Assembly (NCBI RefSeq): GCF_001729245.1 | Contig: NZ_CP015218.1 | Location: 248,001 to 312,000 of the forward strand | Direction of reading: 5' to 3' | Length of the DNA stretch: 64,000 nt | DNA from: Leptospira tipperaryensis | GTDB lineage: Bacteria > Spirochaetota > Leptospiria > Leptospirales > Leptospiraceae | Shown here: in pieces, positions 17,570-31,986 of the stretch | How the letters are laid out: each line of letters begins with the position of its first letter | How positions within the stretch are numbered: position 1 is the first letter of the stretch | Made by a program: the position numbers and the translations under genes | Notes under the pieces: model-generated | The model's database searches: none | The model's input: the letters and a program-made list of their open reading frames with translations, nothing else | What the model was told of the DNA's origin: nothing

Positions 17570-19003
17570 TTAGAAAGCGCCGTCCGGATGTTTCTTAAAT
17601 TCTTTTTGATTGATAAAAAGATATTGGTATTGAATCTGTTTTCCTTCCTTGGTTTTGGCTTGGATCATCAAAGGAAGGAAGGTGGATTTTTTTGCAAAGT
17701 CCGGAATTCTCACCGTATAATCGGGTGATTTGTTTTCGGCGATCACATCCTTGCTCTTGATCTTGATACTCACCGATTCGGGTTGAACTCCTTCGAGATG
17801 AATCTTAAATTCCTGACCCGTTTTCACCCAAGCGCCGTCCTCGATCGAAATGGAAATCTTTGGTGGAGGAGCCATTGTAAGAATTGCACTGAACGCGGAT
17901 TGAGACTGACCCCAAGGAACCAAGGATCTATGCACGTTATAAACCGGTGTTCCCGGGACGTTCTTTCCCGGATTTACGGTGAAAGCCATACGATAACCGA
18001 TCGCCTTTGCTTCTTCGATCACGCGAGGATCAAAAAGACCAAAGGGATAAGCCAGATCCACGACCTTTCTTCCGGTCTTAGCTTCTAAGATTTGTTTGGA
18101 TTCAAGCAATTGTTTGCGGATCAATGTGCGGCTCATCGTTGGAAGTTTTGGATGATATAAGGTATGAGAACCCAAATCCAGAACTCCACTATCAAGCGCG
18201 GTCTTCAGTTGATCCCAGGTCATGTAGTACTTCTTACCGGAAGAAATGATCGTAGGGTAGATAAAGATCGAAGCGACAAAACCGTATTTCTTTAAAAGGG
18301 GAACCAACTGTTCGAGATGTGTTTTCGAACCGTCATCAAACGTAAGAAGAATCGGCTTCTCCGGAAAGTCCGCAGGCTTTTTACCGGAAAGATAAGCATA
18401 GAACTGATCCAAACGAATCGGTTTATAACCTGCGGCCTTGAGGAACTTAAACTGTTCTTCAAGAAGATTCGGATGAAGATTGTATCCGCCCATCGGACCA
18501 CCTTCGGGCGCCAAATGATGATAACAAAGAACGGGAACTCCGCCTCCGGAAGCCAAATCAACTCCTTGCGCGGAATAGTTCGGACTGGAAGGGGTGTCGT
18601 CTTTTACGGTCGGAAGCGCATCCTCATATTTCTTCTTTTTTGATCTGGAAGTCTTGGAATTCTTCGCTTCCTTGTTGTCTTGAATCTTAGAATTTCTGGA
18701 TTTTTTGCGGAGAGTTTTTTCTTCCGGTTTCGAAACACCCGCGTTTACGTCGGCTGTTTCGGCTTTTTCTTTCGGATTCTTTTTCGAAACGACTTCGGGA
18801 GAATCTTCCAAAGAAGACTGACGTTGAGAGCTGGAACGTTCGAATTCCGATTTTTGAGAAGAAGCTGATTTTCTCTTTTTTGGAGGATTGAGAAAATCGT
18901 CCACAGGAGACGCCGTTAAAAACGCGGGGATCAAAAGGGAAAGAATCCCAAGGATAGAAAGAGAGGTTTTTACTTTTTTGGAAATAAATAGTTTTGTTTG
19001 CAT
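17570..19003 (-). CDS. Exported polysaccharide deacetylase
   Basis: A 477-residue exported enzyme. Residues about 1-32 are a signal peptide (cleavage probably near LTASP), 35-150 a Ser/Lys/Glu-rich low-complexity linker, and 155-350 a NodB carbohydrate-esterase domain. The metal Asp pair is in TFDDG (221-225) and the His pair in SHTLYHP (279-285); the late motif is YPFGLFDP. A beta-rich C-terminal part (about 385-470) may bind substrate. It should remove N-acetyl groups from peptidoglycan or another periplasmic glycan. A hairpin with a T-run lies 20-60 nt past its stop. It shares direction with the TPR lipoprotein gene 73 bp upstream. Confidence 0.88.
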   Translation of the reverse strand: MQTKLFISKKVKTSLSILGILSLLIPAFLTASPVDDFLNPPKKRKSASSQKSEFERSSSQRQSSLEDSPEVVSKKNPKEKAETADVNAGVSKPEEKTLRKKSRNSKIQDNKEAKNSKTSRSKKKKYEDALPTVKDDTPSSPNYSAQGVDLASGGGVPVLCYHHLAPEGGPMGGYNLHPNLLEEQFKFLKAAGYKPIRLDQFYAYLSGKKPADFPEKPILLTFDDGSKTHLEQLVPLLKKYGFVASIFIYPTIISSGKKYYMTWDQLKTALDSGVLDLGSHTLYHPKLPTMSRTLIRKQLLESKQILEAKTGRKVVDLAYPFGLFDPRVIEEAKAIGYRMAFTVNPGKNVPGTPVYNVHRSLVPWGQSQSAFSAILTMAPPPKISISIEDGAWVKTGQEFKIHLEGVQPESVSIKIKSKDVIAENKSPDYTVRIPDFAKKSTFLPLMIQAKTKEGKQIQYQYLFINQKEFKKHPDGAF

Positions 19004-19076
19004 TCCGGAATCCGGGAAAAGAGTCTTCGGTTAGTCTTTTAAAGCCTCTTTCCCCGGCAAGCGATTCCGGAGGTTT

Positions 19077-19643
19077 TTAGTTGCAGAATTTCGCGAACGA
19101 TTTCGCTGCTTCTCGATGACCTAAATCTTCGGCGATCCTCCAATCTCCACATGCATTTTTCTTTTCTTTGATCGCCCAGTTTGCAACCGCGCGGTTATTG
19201 ATGGCATTGGAATAATTCGGTTTAAAACGAATCGCCGAAGTGAAATCTTCTATCGCACCTTGATAATCGGAAATTTTGATTTTTGCAAAACCCCGGTTGT
19301 TATAAGCAATCGCATAATCCTGTTTTTGTTCAATCGCCTGATTGTAATCCGCAATCGCAGCTTCTTCGTTTCCGGACTTACTCTTTGCAAGTCCGCGATT
19401 GTTGAAAGAAGATGGATTGTCAGGATTTGCATCCAAGTCCCTGGAATAAAACTCGATCGCAGAAGGATAATCCCCATTCTTAAATTTGGAATTTCCTTCT
19501 TGGAAAGGATTACGATTCGATTCTCGAAAGGAAACCGTTTCTTCCGTCTTCTCCTGCTCGGAAGAACAGGAAGAAAACAGAAAGAAAGTTAGACAAAACA
19601 GGGATTTCGATAAAAGTTTCGATCGAGAAACGAAAGGGTTCAT
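19077..19643 (-). CDS. TPR-repeat lipoprotein
   Basis: A 188-residue lipoprotein. A hydrophobic signal segment ends in FLFSSC (Cys26), a spirochaete-style lipobox, followed by a short charged linker. At least three TPR units follow (about residues 45-150), each with the A-IxxYxxAIExxPxxxxAxxNRG pattern; the NNRG repeats are easy to see. The tail has CGDWRIAEDLGHREA, typical of small bacterial TPR lipoproteins. TPRs mediate protein binding, so it is probably a scaffold in the envelope. The partner is unknown. Confidence 0.85.
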   Translation of the reverse strand: MNPFVSRSKLLSKSLFCLTFFLFSSCSSEQEKTEETVSFRESNRNPFQEGNSKFKNGDYPSAIEFYSRDLDANPDNPSSFNNRGLAKSKSGNEEAAIADYNQAIEQKQDYAIAYNNRGFAKIKISDYQGAIEDFTSAIRFKPNYSNAINNRAVANWAIKEKKNACGDWRIAEDLGHREAAKSFAKFCN

Positions 19644-19667
19644 GCAAAATAAGTCTCCGAAAGAAGC

Positions 19668-20183
<516 letters not shown>

Positions 20184-20251
20184 ATCTTTTTACGCTCATT
20201 TAATCATAATCTAGAGAGTTGGTGCTCTCCAAACTCAGGGACTATTCTTAT

Positions 20252-20285
<34 letters not shown>

Positions 20286-20347
20286 AGAAGAAAGAAAATC
20301 TCGGATGTATTTGTAAGAAAAGAAATACATCCGATGTAATCAGAGAC

Positions 20348-21340
20348 TTACCAGCGAAAGTTACCTTCCTTTGAAAAACCAAAACCGATCGGATCAGTTG
20401 AAACACCCGGACATACAACTGAAGCTTTACCGGAAAGACGAAAGGAAGAACTTCTTTTTGTAACCGCGTTCGCGATCGAATTGGAAACGGATTTGAGAGG
20501 GAAGCTCGTCTTGATCGTAAGAATAGATTCTTTTCCGGTGTTTACGATATTCACTGGGGAACCCGTTAAGAATTTATCGTTTTCGAGAAAGAGTTCGAAG
20601 TTGAGATCTTGAAACTTCAATTCGGAAGCCGCTTTGTTGTTAAGAACCAGATCGAATTCCGTATCGATGGAAATATCCAGAGCTTCGAGACCGGCGTTTA
20701 ACGCGGAGCCGGGAGACTTTTTATTCTTAGGAGAAAGAAGAGCGTCCAAAAAGGAAACAGCCTTCTTAGCAACCTCAGCGCTGTTAGCTGATTCGGTTAT
20801 CTTTGCGACGTCCGGTTTGAGGATTTTAAAGTTACGAATCTCTATATTAGGAAGAACCGCAGGTATCAATCTTTCGTCTTGAAACGGGAATTTGAGCGAT
20901 TCTGTACCAGCGAGGACCCTATACTTTTCAGGAATCGGGAGACCGGCTTCCCCTTCGATACGAATGAGGAGTTCCTTTTTACCCGGCACTTTTTTATAGA
21001 GAGCTGCGAGATCGGAATACTTGAGTTTTACTTCGATCGGAAGTTGTTTTTTAGAAGAACTAGAGATCGCTTCTAAGCTCAGTTTAACCTTGCTGAACTG
21101 GGTTCCTTCGATTTTCACGTCCAGGTCGAGGCTGGAAGCGGGAAGAGAAATCGGATAAGGATTACTCACTTCTGTTTGAATGAGAAGTTTGATATCTTCG
21201 AGAGTGATTTCGGCTATTTCAATTCTTTCAAAGGAAATTTCAGGGGTTTTGATCTTACCTTTGAGCGTTTGTAATTGCGCGCAACCGGAGAGGGAAAAGA
21301 AAAGAAAGGGGAGCAGGAGAAGGGCAAATTTAGATTTCAA
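20348..21340 (-). CDS. LEA type-2 (WHy-domain) lipoprotein
   Basis: A 330-residue lipoprotein. The signal segment ends in FSLSGC (Cys20). The mature part is beta-rich and matches the LEA14/WHy family: SFERIEIAEITLEDIKLLIQ (about 36-55), then EVSNPYPISLP, where the NPYP element is diagnostic, and a second similar unit in the second half (DTEFDLVLNNKAASEL ... PVNIVNTGK). These immunoglobulin-like domains are linked to desiccation or stress in plants and occur as periplasmic lipoproteins in bacteria. The start is TTG at 21340, with GGAGG about 8 nt before it. It is transcribed alone. Confidence 0.82.
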   Translation of the reverse strand: MKSKFALLLLPFLFFSLSGCAQLQTLKGKIKTPEISFERIEIAEITLEDIKLLIQTEVSNPYPISLPASSLDLDVKIEGTQFSKVKLSLEAISSSSKKQLPIEVKLKYSDLAALYKKVPGKKELLIRIEGEAGLPIPEKYRVLAGTESLKFPFQDERLIPAVLPNIEIRNFKILKPDVAKITESANSAEVAKKAVSFLDALLSPKNKKSPGSALNAGLEALDISIDTEFDLVLNNKAASELKFQDLNFELFLENDKFLTGSPVNIVNTGKESILTIKTSFPLKSVSNSIANAVTKRSSSFRLSGKASVVCPGVSTDPIGFGFSKEGNFRW

Positions 21341-21890
21341 AAAAAATCCTCCAATTCAGTAAATACTGATTTAGAAGAATGGAATTTGATTGGAAAGAAA
21401 GATTTTAGAAAAGGGGAAGGCTTTCGTTTCAAAATGGGGCGGAAATTCAAAAGACTTCGAAGAAAACTAACGTGGCTTTGAAAAATCAGAGGTTTACGAT
21501 CCGGATTTATAAGAGGAAGGAAAAAATTCTTAGGAAAATGTGAGTCAAGACTCGGATCTAAAACATAAAAAATGAATTCGATGAGTTCTTTGGGCGATTC
21601 GCTCGCGGAAATTTTTTATAAAAGAGGCTCGCGACCGCGCTTTACGCTTCAATTCCTTCCGGAGCGCATGACTTAACGTCACAAAAAGGAAAAGAAGTTC
21701 CGAAGTTCGTAAAAGTAAATCCGTGAGGCGCTCCTTGAGGAAGGAATTTCCGCTGCAATCGCTATCGCATTATAAGACAGAATGTAAGAAAGATATAAGC
21801 GAAATAAAAAGAAATCGGGAAGAATCTTCTTAAAACCGCAAAGAAGATGCAATTTTTGAATTTTAGAAAATTCTAAAACAGTTTTTGTAT
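21341..21890. other. 550-bp gene-free stretch with inverted repeat
   Basis: No gene is supported here. The one clear structure is an imperfect inverted repeat: AATTCCTTCCGGAGCG (21651-21666) against CGCTCC-TTGA-GGAAGGAATT (21729-21748), giving 16 paired bases with a 4-nt bulge around a 62-bp centre. CG-rich words (GCTCGCGG, GGCTCGCGACCGCG) just before it contrast with the AT-rich surroundings. It may be the remnant of a small repeated element. Confidence 0.4.
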
Positions 21891-22334
21891 TTATGATTCC
21901 ACAAGAACGGATTCTTCCAAACCCAAGGCCTCCAAAAATTTAGAAGGTCTTTTAGAATTGAGATTGAGGATCACCCAATCGGTGCTCGCTTTGCAAGAGA
22001 GGGCCTGATTACTCTGAGAAATGATCCTCTGTTCGAAGACCGCCCGTGTGAGAGACTTTAAAAAAAGATCCGATTCGATAAGAATCTCCTCCGGATAGGA
22101 AACTTCTCGTTTGAAATCCAGATGAACGGAAAGAATGACAGGGCCAAATCCTCGTTCTCGAAGATTCTCCATTGAAAAACCCCAATCGCGCATCGCTCTC
22201 ATACGCGCTTCGTCGAGATATCCCTGGAAATTTTTGTTATTCACGTGTTGGTTGGGATCGAGTTCGTCCCAGCGGATCGTGATCTGAGTCGAATGATTCT
22301 TTCGAATGAGGAGGGTTGAGTTTTCCGTTTTCAT
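21891..22334 (-). CDS. Acyl-CoA thioesterase, hotdog fold
   Basis: A 147-residue single-hotdog protein of the YbgC/FadM group. The signature is RWDELDPNQHVNNKNFQGYLDEAR, seen in parts at residues 20-44: the Asp-Pro-Asn-x-His-Val-Asn-Asn segment is the catalytic loop. It should hydrolyse acyl-CoA esters. The ribosome site (AGGAG) lies inside the last codons of the TetR gene and the two genes are one base apart, so they form an operon in which the TetR protein probably controls the thioesterase. Confidence 0.85.
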   Translation of the reverse strand: MKTENSTLLIRKNHSTQITIRWDELDPNQHVNNKNFQGYLDEARMRAMRDWGFSMENLRERGFGPVILSVHLDFKREVSYPEEILIESDLFLKSLTRAVFEQRIISQSNQALSCKASTDWVILNLNSKRPSKFLEALGLEESVLVES

Positions 22335-22335
22335 T

Positions 22336-22914
22336 CTAATCTCCTGAAATTGTTTTTGGAAAGTGCGAAAGGAAATTCTCCAGATAGATTTCGTCTCCGG
22401 TTGCCTTGGAGAGAAGCATCGCTCCTCTCCAAGAGGATTCGAAGTAGTGAATCTTTTGTAGGAGCTCCTCGGATTTCGGAACTCGGAGAGAATCGAGAAT
22501 CCCCTGAGAGATCTCCTCCAGAGAGGACTTTAGTTTTTCCCTAAATTTCGGCCTCGAAGAAGAGGAATACTGGGAAAGGACGTTGATGAGACAAGAGAGT
22601 CCTTCGGAGAGGAGTGTCTTCTCCATTTTCCGCTTCTTTTCGTAGAGAGAGAAAAGCGAAGAAATGCCTCTTCCGGCATCTCCTACCGCAGTTTCGTTCC
22701 AGGAGACCGCAGCTTTTGTGTAGAACTCGAGGGCTTCCAAAAGGAAGTGATCCTTTGAAGGAAAATAGTTGTAGAAGGATCCTTTAGGAATTCCCGATGC
22801 ATCGGCGATTTCTTGGATTCCGACTCCGTCTGGACCGGCCTTCCTGAGAATTTCAATTCCGCTTTCGAGAATCTTTTTTCTCTTCGCTTCTACTTTCTCT
22901 GCGGAGATTTTCAT
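22336..22914 (-). CDS. TetR/AcrR family regulator
   Basis: A 192-residue repressor. The N-terminal HTH is complete (KRKKILESGIEILRKAG, then GVGIQEIADASGIPKGSFYNYFPSKDHF, in parts at residues 11-57), including the typical YNYFPSKD end. The C-terminal half is the ligand-binding part. It heads a two-gene operon with the thioesterase, suggesting control of an acyl or lipid substrate. TATGGTTGGTCGCATTA (22931-22947) lies just before the start and could hold its operator, but the dyad is weak. Two copies of the 15-bp repeat are further upstream. Confidence 0.88.
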   Translation of the reverse strand: MKISAEKVEAKRKKILESGIEILRKAGPDGVGIQEIADASGIPKGSFYNYFPSKDHFLLEALEFYTKAAVSWNETAVGDAGRGISSLFSLYEKKRKMEKTLLSEGLSCLINVLSQYSSSSRPKFREKLKSSLEEISQGILDSLRVPKSEELLQKIHYFESSWRGAMLLSKATGDEIYLENFLSHFPKTISGD

Positions 22915-22964
22915 GGGGTTTTTAATTTAATATGGTTGGTCGCATTAGATGTAAAGAAGAATTT

Positions 22965-22979
22965 GTAGGAGGTCTTACT
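22965..22979 (+). repeat. 15-bp near-palindromic repeat, copy 3
   Basis: GTAGGAGGTCTTACT, two bases from the consensus. It is in the gap between the divergent TetR and DUF1564 genes, 50 bp from the TetR start. Confidence 0.5.
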
Positions 22980-23017
22980 AAAAATGGGGGCAGAGTGGGT
23001 GGAAAGAGGTTTTTTGA

Positions 23018-23032
23018 GTAGGAGCTCTTACA
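23018..23032 (+). repeat. 15-bp near-palindromic repeat, copy 4
   Basis: GTAGGAGCTCTTACA, an exact consensus copy in the TetR/DUF1564 gap, 80 bp before the DUF1564 start. Confidence 0.65.
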
Positions 23033-23112
23033 AAATACAGATTTCTAAAAAAAATCTCAAAAAATGAAGCTTCTATGCCCCCGCTTGTGCATCTCGAAGA
23101 ACCGTCCCGGGT

Positions 23113-23590
<478 letters not shown>

Positions 23591-23598
23591 CAGTTCTA

Positions 23599-24576
23599 AT
23601 GGAGCTTTTAGAAGCCAAAATCTACTCAGGGAACCGACCGAGACAGATTCTCTCCGCCCTAAAAGCGCTCTCCGACGAAACGAGAGTTCGGATTCTTCAT
23701 ATTCTTTCTCTTTCCCCTCTGAATGTTCAAGAAGTCACCGAGGTCTTGAGAATGGGCCAGTCCAGAGTTTCCAGACATCTCAAGATTCTGACCGAGGCAG
23801 GATTTCTCATCCCGGAACGAGAAGGTTCTTGGGTTTATTACCGAATCCCCGAAGAAAAAAAGACTCCTGACTTTTCCTCGGAAATTACCGACCTTCTTCT
23901 CACTTACAAAGAAGATCTTCCTTTTCGAGACGAGGATCAAGTTCAGATTTCGGAAATTCTTTCAAGAAGAGATCAGAAAAACACATTCTATTTTAATAAT
24001 GTAGCTCAGGACTGGGAATCGATCCAAAAGGACGTCTTAGATCCCGCACTCTATCGTAAAAAAATTCTTTCCTATCTTCCGGATTCTTCCTCCGTTATCT
24101 ACGACTTAGGATGCGGGCCGGGAGGTCTGATTCCATATCTGCTCACAAAATCTGATCAAGTTATCGGAGTGGATTCTTCACCCAAGATGGTGGAAGAGGC
24201 TCAGGTCGCGTTTGCCGGAAATTCTCACGTATCACTGATTCATTCTCCACTGGAGAATGTGGCTTCTTCGGCGACCAAACAAGCCGACGCAGTAGTAGCG
24301 TCGATGGTCCTTCACCATCTTTCCAATCCTCCCGGAGTTATACGCGAAATTTATAAAATACTAAAGCCCGGTGGAACCTTCTGTTTGGTGGATCTGAAAA
24401 AACACAACCAAGAGTTTATGAGAGATAATTTCTCCGACCTCTGGTTGGGCTTTGACTATTCTCTTCTTCAAGACTGGCTTGAGTTCTCAGGCTTTACCGT
24501 AAAGGCACATGAAGAATTCGATACAGGAAACGTTTTCAAAATATTAATTATTCAAGCAACGAAAAAGGAGGACTAA
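23599..24576 (+). CDS. ArsR regulator fused to a SAM-methyltransferase domain (SahR-like)
   Basis: A 325-residue two-domain protein. Residues about 5-95 are an ArsR winged helix ([22 protein letters not shown], in parts; [30 protein letters not shown]). Residues about 125-320 are a class I methyltransferase fold with the SAM/SAH site [16 protein letters not shown] (about 166-181) and [12 protein letters not shown]. The same architecture is known in SahR, a repressor that senses S-adenosylhomocysteine in Proteobacteria. Here it heads ahcY-ferredoxin-metH, so I infer the same role. I start at ATG 23599; an in-frame TTG at 23563 would place the palindrome in the coding region. No ribosome site is visible, so the mRNA may be leaderless. 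No metal-sensing Cys cluster is seen. Confidence 0.88.
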   Translation: MELLEAKIYSGNRPRQILSALKALSDETRVRILHILSLSPLNVQEVTEVLRMGQSRVSRHLKILTEAGFLIPEREGSWVYYRIPEEKKTPDFSSEITDLLLTYKEDLPFRDEDQVQISEILSRRDQKNTFYFNNVAQDWESIQKDVLDPALYRKKILSYLPDSSSVIYDLGCGPGGLIPYLLTKSDQVIGVDSSPKMVEEAQVAFAGNSHVSLIHSPLENVASSATKQADAVVASMVLHHLSNPPGVIREIYKILKPGGTFCLVDLKKHNQEFMRDNFSDLWLGFDYSLLQDWLEFSGFTVKAHEEFDTGNVFKILIIQATKKED

Positions 24577-24577
24577 A

Positions 24578-25888
<1,311 letters not shown>

Positions 25889-25896
25889 TCGAAACT

Positions 25897-25926
25897 TTTT
25901 CCGGGATCTAAGACGGTCCCGGAAAA
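25897..25926 (+). promoter_or_regulatory. Intercistronic hairpin between ahcY and ferredoxin gene
   Basis: TTTTCCGGGA (25897-25906) pairs perfectly with TCCCGGAAAA (25917-25926) around a 10-nt loop. It begins 8 nt after the ahcY stop and ends 19 nt before the ferredoxin ATG. No T-run follows, so a terminator is unlikely; mRNA processing, stability or partial attenuation are possible. Confidence 0.5.
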
Positions 25927-25945
25927 TCGGTCTTCTCGAAAAACG

Positions 25946-26245
25946 ATGGCCTACGTTGTCACGGAACCTTGCAGAAATTGCAAATATACATACTGTGCGG
26001 CGGTTTGTCCGGTCGAAGCCTTTCGAGAAGGAACCGATTGTCTCTATATTGAACCTTCTGTCTGCATCGATTGTAACAAATGCAGACCGGAGTGTCCGGT
26101 GGAAGCGATCTATCCGGATTTCGAAGTGCCTTCGATCTGGCAGAGCTGGATTGCGGAGAATGCCCTGAAATCAAAACATTCTCCGGCGATCATAGACGTA
26201 AAAGTCCCTCTCAAAGGTCAAGGTTGTATCAACTCGGAATATTAG
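25946..26245 (+). CDS. 7Fe-type ferredoxin (FdxA-like)
   Basis: A 99-residue two-cluster ferredoxin. The first site is CRNCKYTYCAAVCPVEAF (about residues 9-26) and the second CIDCNKCRPECPVEAIYP (about 39-56); the spacing resembles the FdxA type that carries one [3Fe-4S] and one [4Fe-4S] cluster. The C-terminal 40 residues are the usual tail. It is an electron carrier. Its place between ahcY and metH suggests that it helps supply electrons for reductive reactivation of MetH cobalamin, which is an inference from context. No clear ribosome site precedes the ATG. Confidence 0.9.
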   Translation: MAYVVTEPCRNCKYTYCAAVCPVEAFREGTDCLYIEPSVCIDCNKCRPECPVEAIYPDFEVPSIWQSWIAENALKSKHSPAIIDVKVPLKGQGCINSEY

Positions 26246-26288
26246 AATACCGTAATTATATTTTTTAGAATACACAAAGAAACGAATT

Positions 26289-30029
<3,741 letters not shown>

Positions 30030-30072
30030 TACTGAAAGAATGAATCTATTTTCTTTCGTCTAACTAGAAACT

Positions 30073-30402
30073 ATGAAACCGGCAGTTCCCAATCATTCTT
30101 CGGTGCACAATCACGGTCCCGTCTATTCGGAGACTCGAAAGGCAACCGAAGAATTTTCGTTTCATCCGACTTTGATTTCTTGGCTCGCAGGTCCGCTTCA
30201 TCTAAGTGGCAACGAAGTTTTGAAACTCACGGAAATCGGATGTACGGACAACTCCTGTCCTGTGATCGAAACCTGTTTGGAAGTATTTGATTCTAAGGAG
30301 AATCCGGAAGCGAAAACGATGATTCGTTTTGGAAGAGCCAAACATTTGATCAGCAAGATGGATCTTGCATTCTCCCTTAAAAAACAAGGCATCTTAGAAT
30401 AG
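30073..30402 (+). CDS. Small conserved protein with C-x4-C-P motif
   Basis: A 109-residue protein that begins with a His-rich stretch (NHSSVHNHGPVY) and has the core EIGCTDNSCPVIETCLEVF (about residues 55-73). Short bacterial proteins with a similar CxxxxCPxxET core occur next to metal-handling genes, as far as I recall, so a metal-binding role is possible, but I cannot name the family. It begins 43 bp after metH on the same strand and is probably the last gene of the methyl-cycle operon. Its function is unknown. Confidence 0.65.
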   Translation: MKPAVPNHSSVHNHGPVYSETRKATEEFSFHPTLISWLAGPLHLSGNEVLKLTEIGCTDNSCPVIETCLEVFDSKENPEAKTMIRFGRAKHLISKMDLAFSLKKQGILE

Positions 30403-30411
30403 TCGTTAATC

Positions 30412-30426
30412 GTAGGAGCTCTTACG
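30412..30426 (+). repeat. 15-bp near-palindromic repeat, copy 5
   Basis: GTAGGAGCTCTTACG, 9 bp after the stop of the 109-residue protein gene. Confidence 0.65.
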
Positions 30427-30486
30427 GTTTTTAAAATCCATTCTGATTTGATCATAGAAGAACAAAGGTCATCGCCTGAATCTTGC

Positions 30487-30501
30487 GTAGGAACTCTTAC
30501 A
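30487..30501 (+). repeat. 15-bp near-palindromic repeat, copy 6
   Basis: GTAGGAACTCTTACA, an exact consensus copy 75 bp after copy 5. Confidence 0.65.
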
Positions 30502-30598
30502 AAAGGATCGACTGGAATCTTAAAATATTCGGATGCACCGTAAATGATTTCCTCCAAACGAGGCGAATTAGGAGTTCACACGACCGATTTATCGACTC

Positions 30599-30613
30599 GT
30601 AGGAGCTCTTACA
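30599..30613 (+). repeat. 15-bp near-palindromic repeat, copy 7
   Basis: GTAGGAGCTCTTACA, identical to copy 4; 112 bp after copy 6. Confidence 0.65.
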
Positions 30614-30705
30614 AAGAATCCATTCTAACTTGATCACAAATTCTCCGCATAACCTTGCCCTTTTGAAAAAGCTGAAACGCAAATCGGCCCAAAAAAGAGG
30701 CTATT

Positions 30706-30720
30706 GTAAGAGTTCCTACA
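30706..30720 (-). repeat. 15-bp near-palindromic repeat, copy 8
   Basis: GTAAGAGTTCCTACA on the plus strand, i.e. TGTAGGAACTCTTAC in the opposite orientation to copies 5-7. Confidence 0.65.
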
Positions 30721-30785
30721 CGGGATTTTTTACTTGCAAAATTAGAATTTTGTGATATAGGAAAGTCTCCGGAATTTTTCCACTA

Positions 30786-30814
30786 CCCGCCCCTCCACCC
30801 GAAATTTGGGCGGG
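30786..30814. terminator. GC-only hairpin, possible terminator element
   Basis: A 7-bp stem made only of G and C (CCCGCCC with GGGCGGG) and a 15-nt loop. No T-run follows on the plus strand. It lies between convergent genes (small Cys protein, plus; exported protein, minus), where a terminator is expected. Confidence 0.35.
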
Positions 30815-30929
30815 CGCGCGACTTTCACAGAGGATTGTCGTTGTTCCGACGAATCTCATCTTGAAATCAAAGTATTTGTGAGCCAGGATACGCCCTGCAA
30901 TCGCTAAAACGAAAAAAGAAGGAGTGGGG

Positions 30930-31877
30930 TTATTTAGGAGAAGTTTCCGAGAAGCTGTATTTGATTCCGAGCAAACCTTGAACCTCTTGCATCCAGAGGT
31001 GTTGTTCTCCGGATTGAAGTTGAGCCGCCGTCGGAACCGGAACTCTTACCATTCCTTCTAAGCTTAGGTTCCTGGAAGAAAAAGAAATCCCGGGATTGAG
31101 ATAATACTCATAGGATTTCAAGCCGCGAGCGTTATTCGTCTGTTGATCGCTAAGCGAAAAAACTCCGCCGTTGCGATCCTGAAAACGTTTCACACTCGAA
31201 AACTGAACAAAGAAATTCATCTTAGAACTTTCACCGATTTCAGGAAAAACGGAATAGTTGAATGCGATCGTTGACTTCGCGGATTCTAAAACCGCAAGAC
31301 CGGCCTGGTTTCCAATCATTCTCGCGTTAAAATCCATTTCCAAACCCGCATGACGTTTCATGTATAAGAACATCACACCCGAGCTGCTTCCGTTTTGGAG
31401 CGGATTGGAATTCCAATTTGCCAATCCAAAACCTTGGATCTGATTTCTGGAATCCGTGATTCGATCCATAGTTCTCTTTTCAGAAAACGCACCGGAAAGA
31501 AGTTTTCCCGATCGAGTCGGAGTTTCGTTTACAAAAACGGTTTCAGAAACGGGCATAAAGTTTACGTGACCGCTCGGAACTACTGAAAATAAAAAGGGTT
31601 GAAACATCCCTGAAAAGGAAAGTCCCGGAGTTACGGTAAAGATCGGAGCGGGGGATTTTGTCTCCTGAAAGGATTCTCCATCGGGCCCCAATTTGAGTTC
31701 CATCGGGTCTTTATAAGGAATGGCGACCACTTGTAAGTATTTCTGGCGATTGAGATCGAAATCTCTGGAAAGATGATACGGTTCGAACGGGCTGAAAGAG
31801 GGGTCTTCTACGGAAAAAATGGAAACCCCAAAGAGGAACAAAAATAAAGATAGAATGAAAGACCTTTTTCCGTTCAT
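30930..31877 (-). CDS. Exported beta-rich protein, putative outer-membrane protein
   Basis: A 315-residue protein with a signal peptide (about residues 1-22, ending FGVSIFS). The mature part has no lipobox Cys and is made of alternating polar and hydrophobic strands ([45 protein letters not shown]), and the sequence closes with strand-like [11 protein letters not shown] before a short tail. This is the look of an outer-membrane beta-barrel. I do not recognise a named family, and a soluble periplasmic beta-protein remains possible. It stands alone, convergent with the methyl-cycle operon and divergent from the phosphofructokinase gene. Confidence 0.65.
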   Translation of the reverse strand: MNGKRSFILSLFLFLFGVSIFSVEDPSFSPFEPYHLSRDFDLNRQKYLQVVAIPYKDPMELKLGPDGESFQETKSPAPIFTVTPGLSFSGMFQPFLFSVVPSGHVNFMPVSETVFVNETPTRSGKLLSGAFSEKRTMDRITDSRNQIQGFGLANWNSNPLQNGSSSGVMFLYMKRHAGLEMDFNARMIGNQAGLAVLESAKSTIAFNYSVFPEIGESSKMNFFVQFSSVKRFQDRNGGVFSLSDQQTNNARGLKSYEYYLNPGISFSSRNLSLEGMVRVPVPTAAQLQSGEQHLWMQEVQGLLGIKYSFSETSPK

Positions 31878-31902
31878 ATACGTTCTTCTGTGTAAGACTA
31901 TA

Positions 31903-31953
<51 letters not shown>

Positions 31954-31986
31954 CGGAATTCCCTAAAAATCAACGCGAGGGTAAGA

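Larger units (their letters stand above)
30403..30929. other. 527-bp gene-free stretch with four repeat copies
   Basis: Holds four copies of the 15-bp repeat (listed separately), one further diverged copy (TTAGGAGTTCACACG, 30568-30582) and a GC-only hairpin, CCCGCCC (30786-30792) with GGGCGGG (30808-30814) around a 15-nt loop. No gene or promoter is supported. It separates the end of the methyl-cycle operon from a convergent gene. Confidence 0.5.

Noticed and set aside
26246..26288. Cobalamin riboswitch before metH
   Set aside because: The gap is 43 bp, too short for the aptamer, and no conserved B12-box-like sequence is visible.
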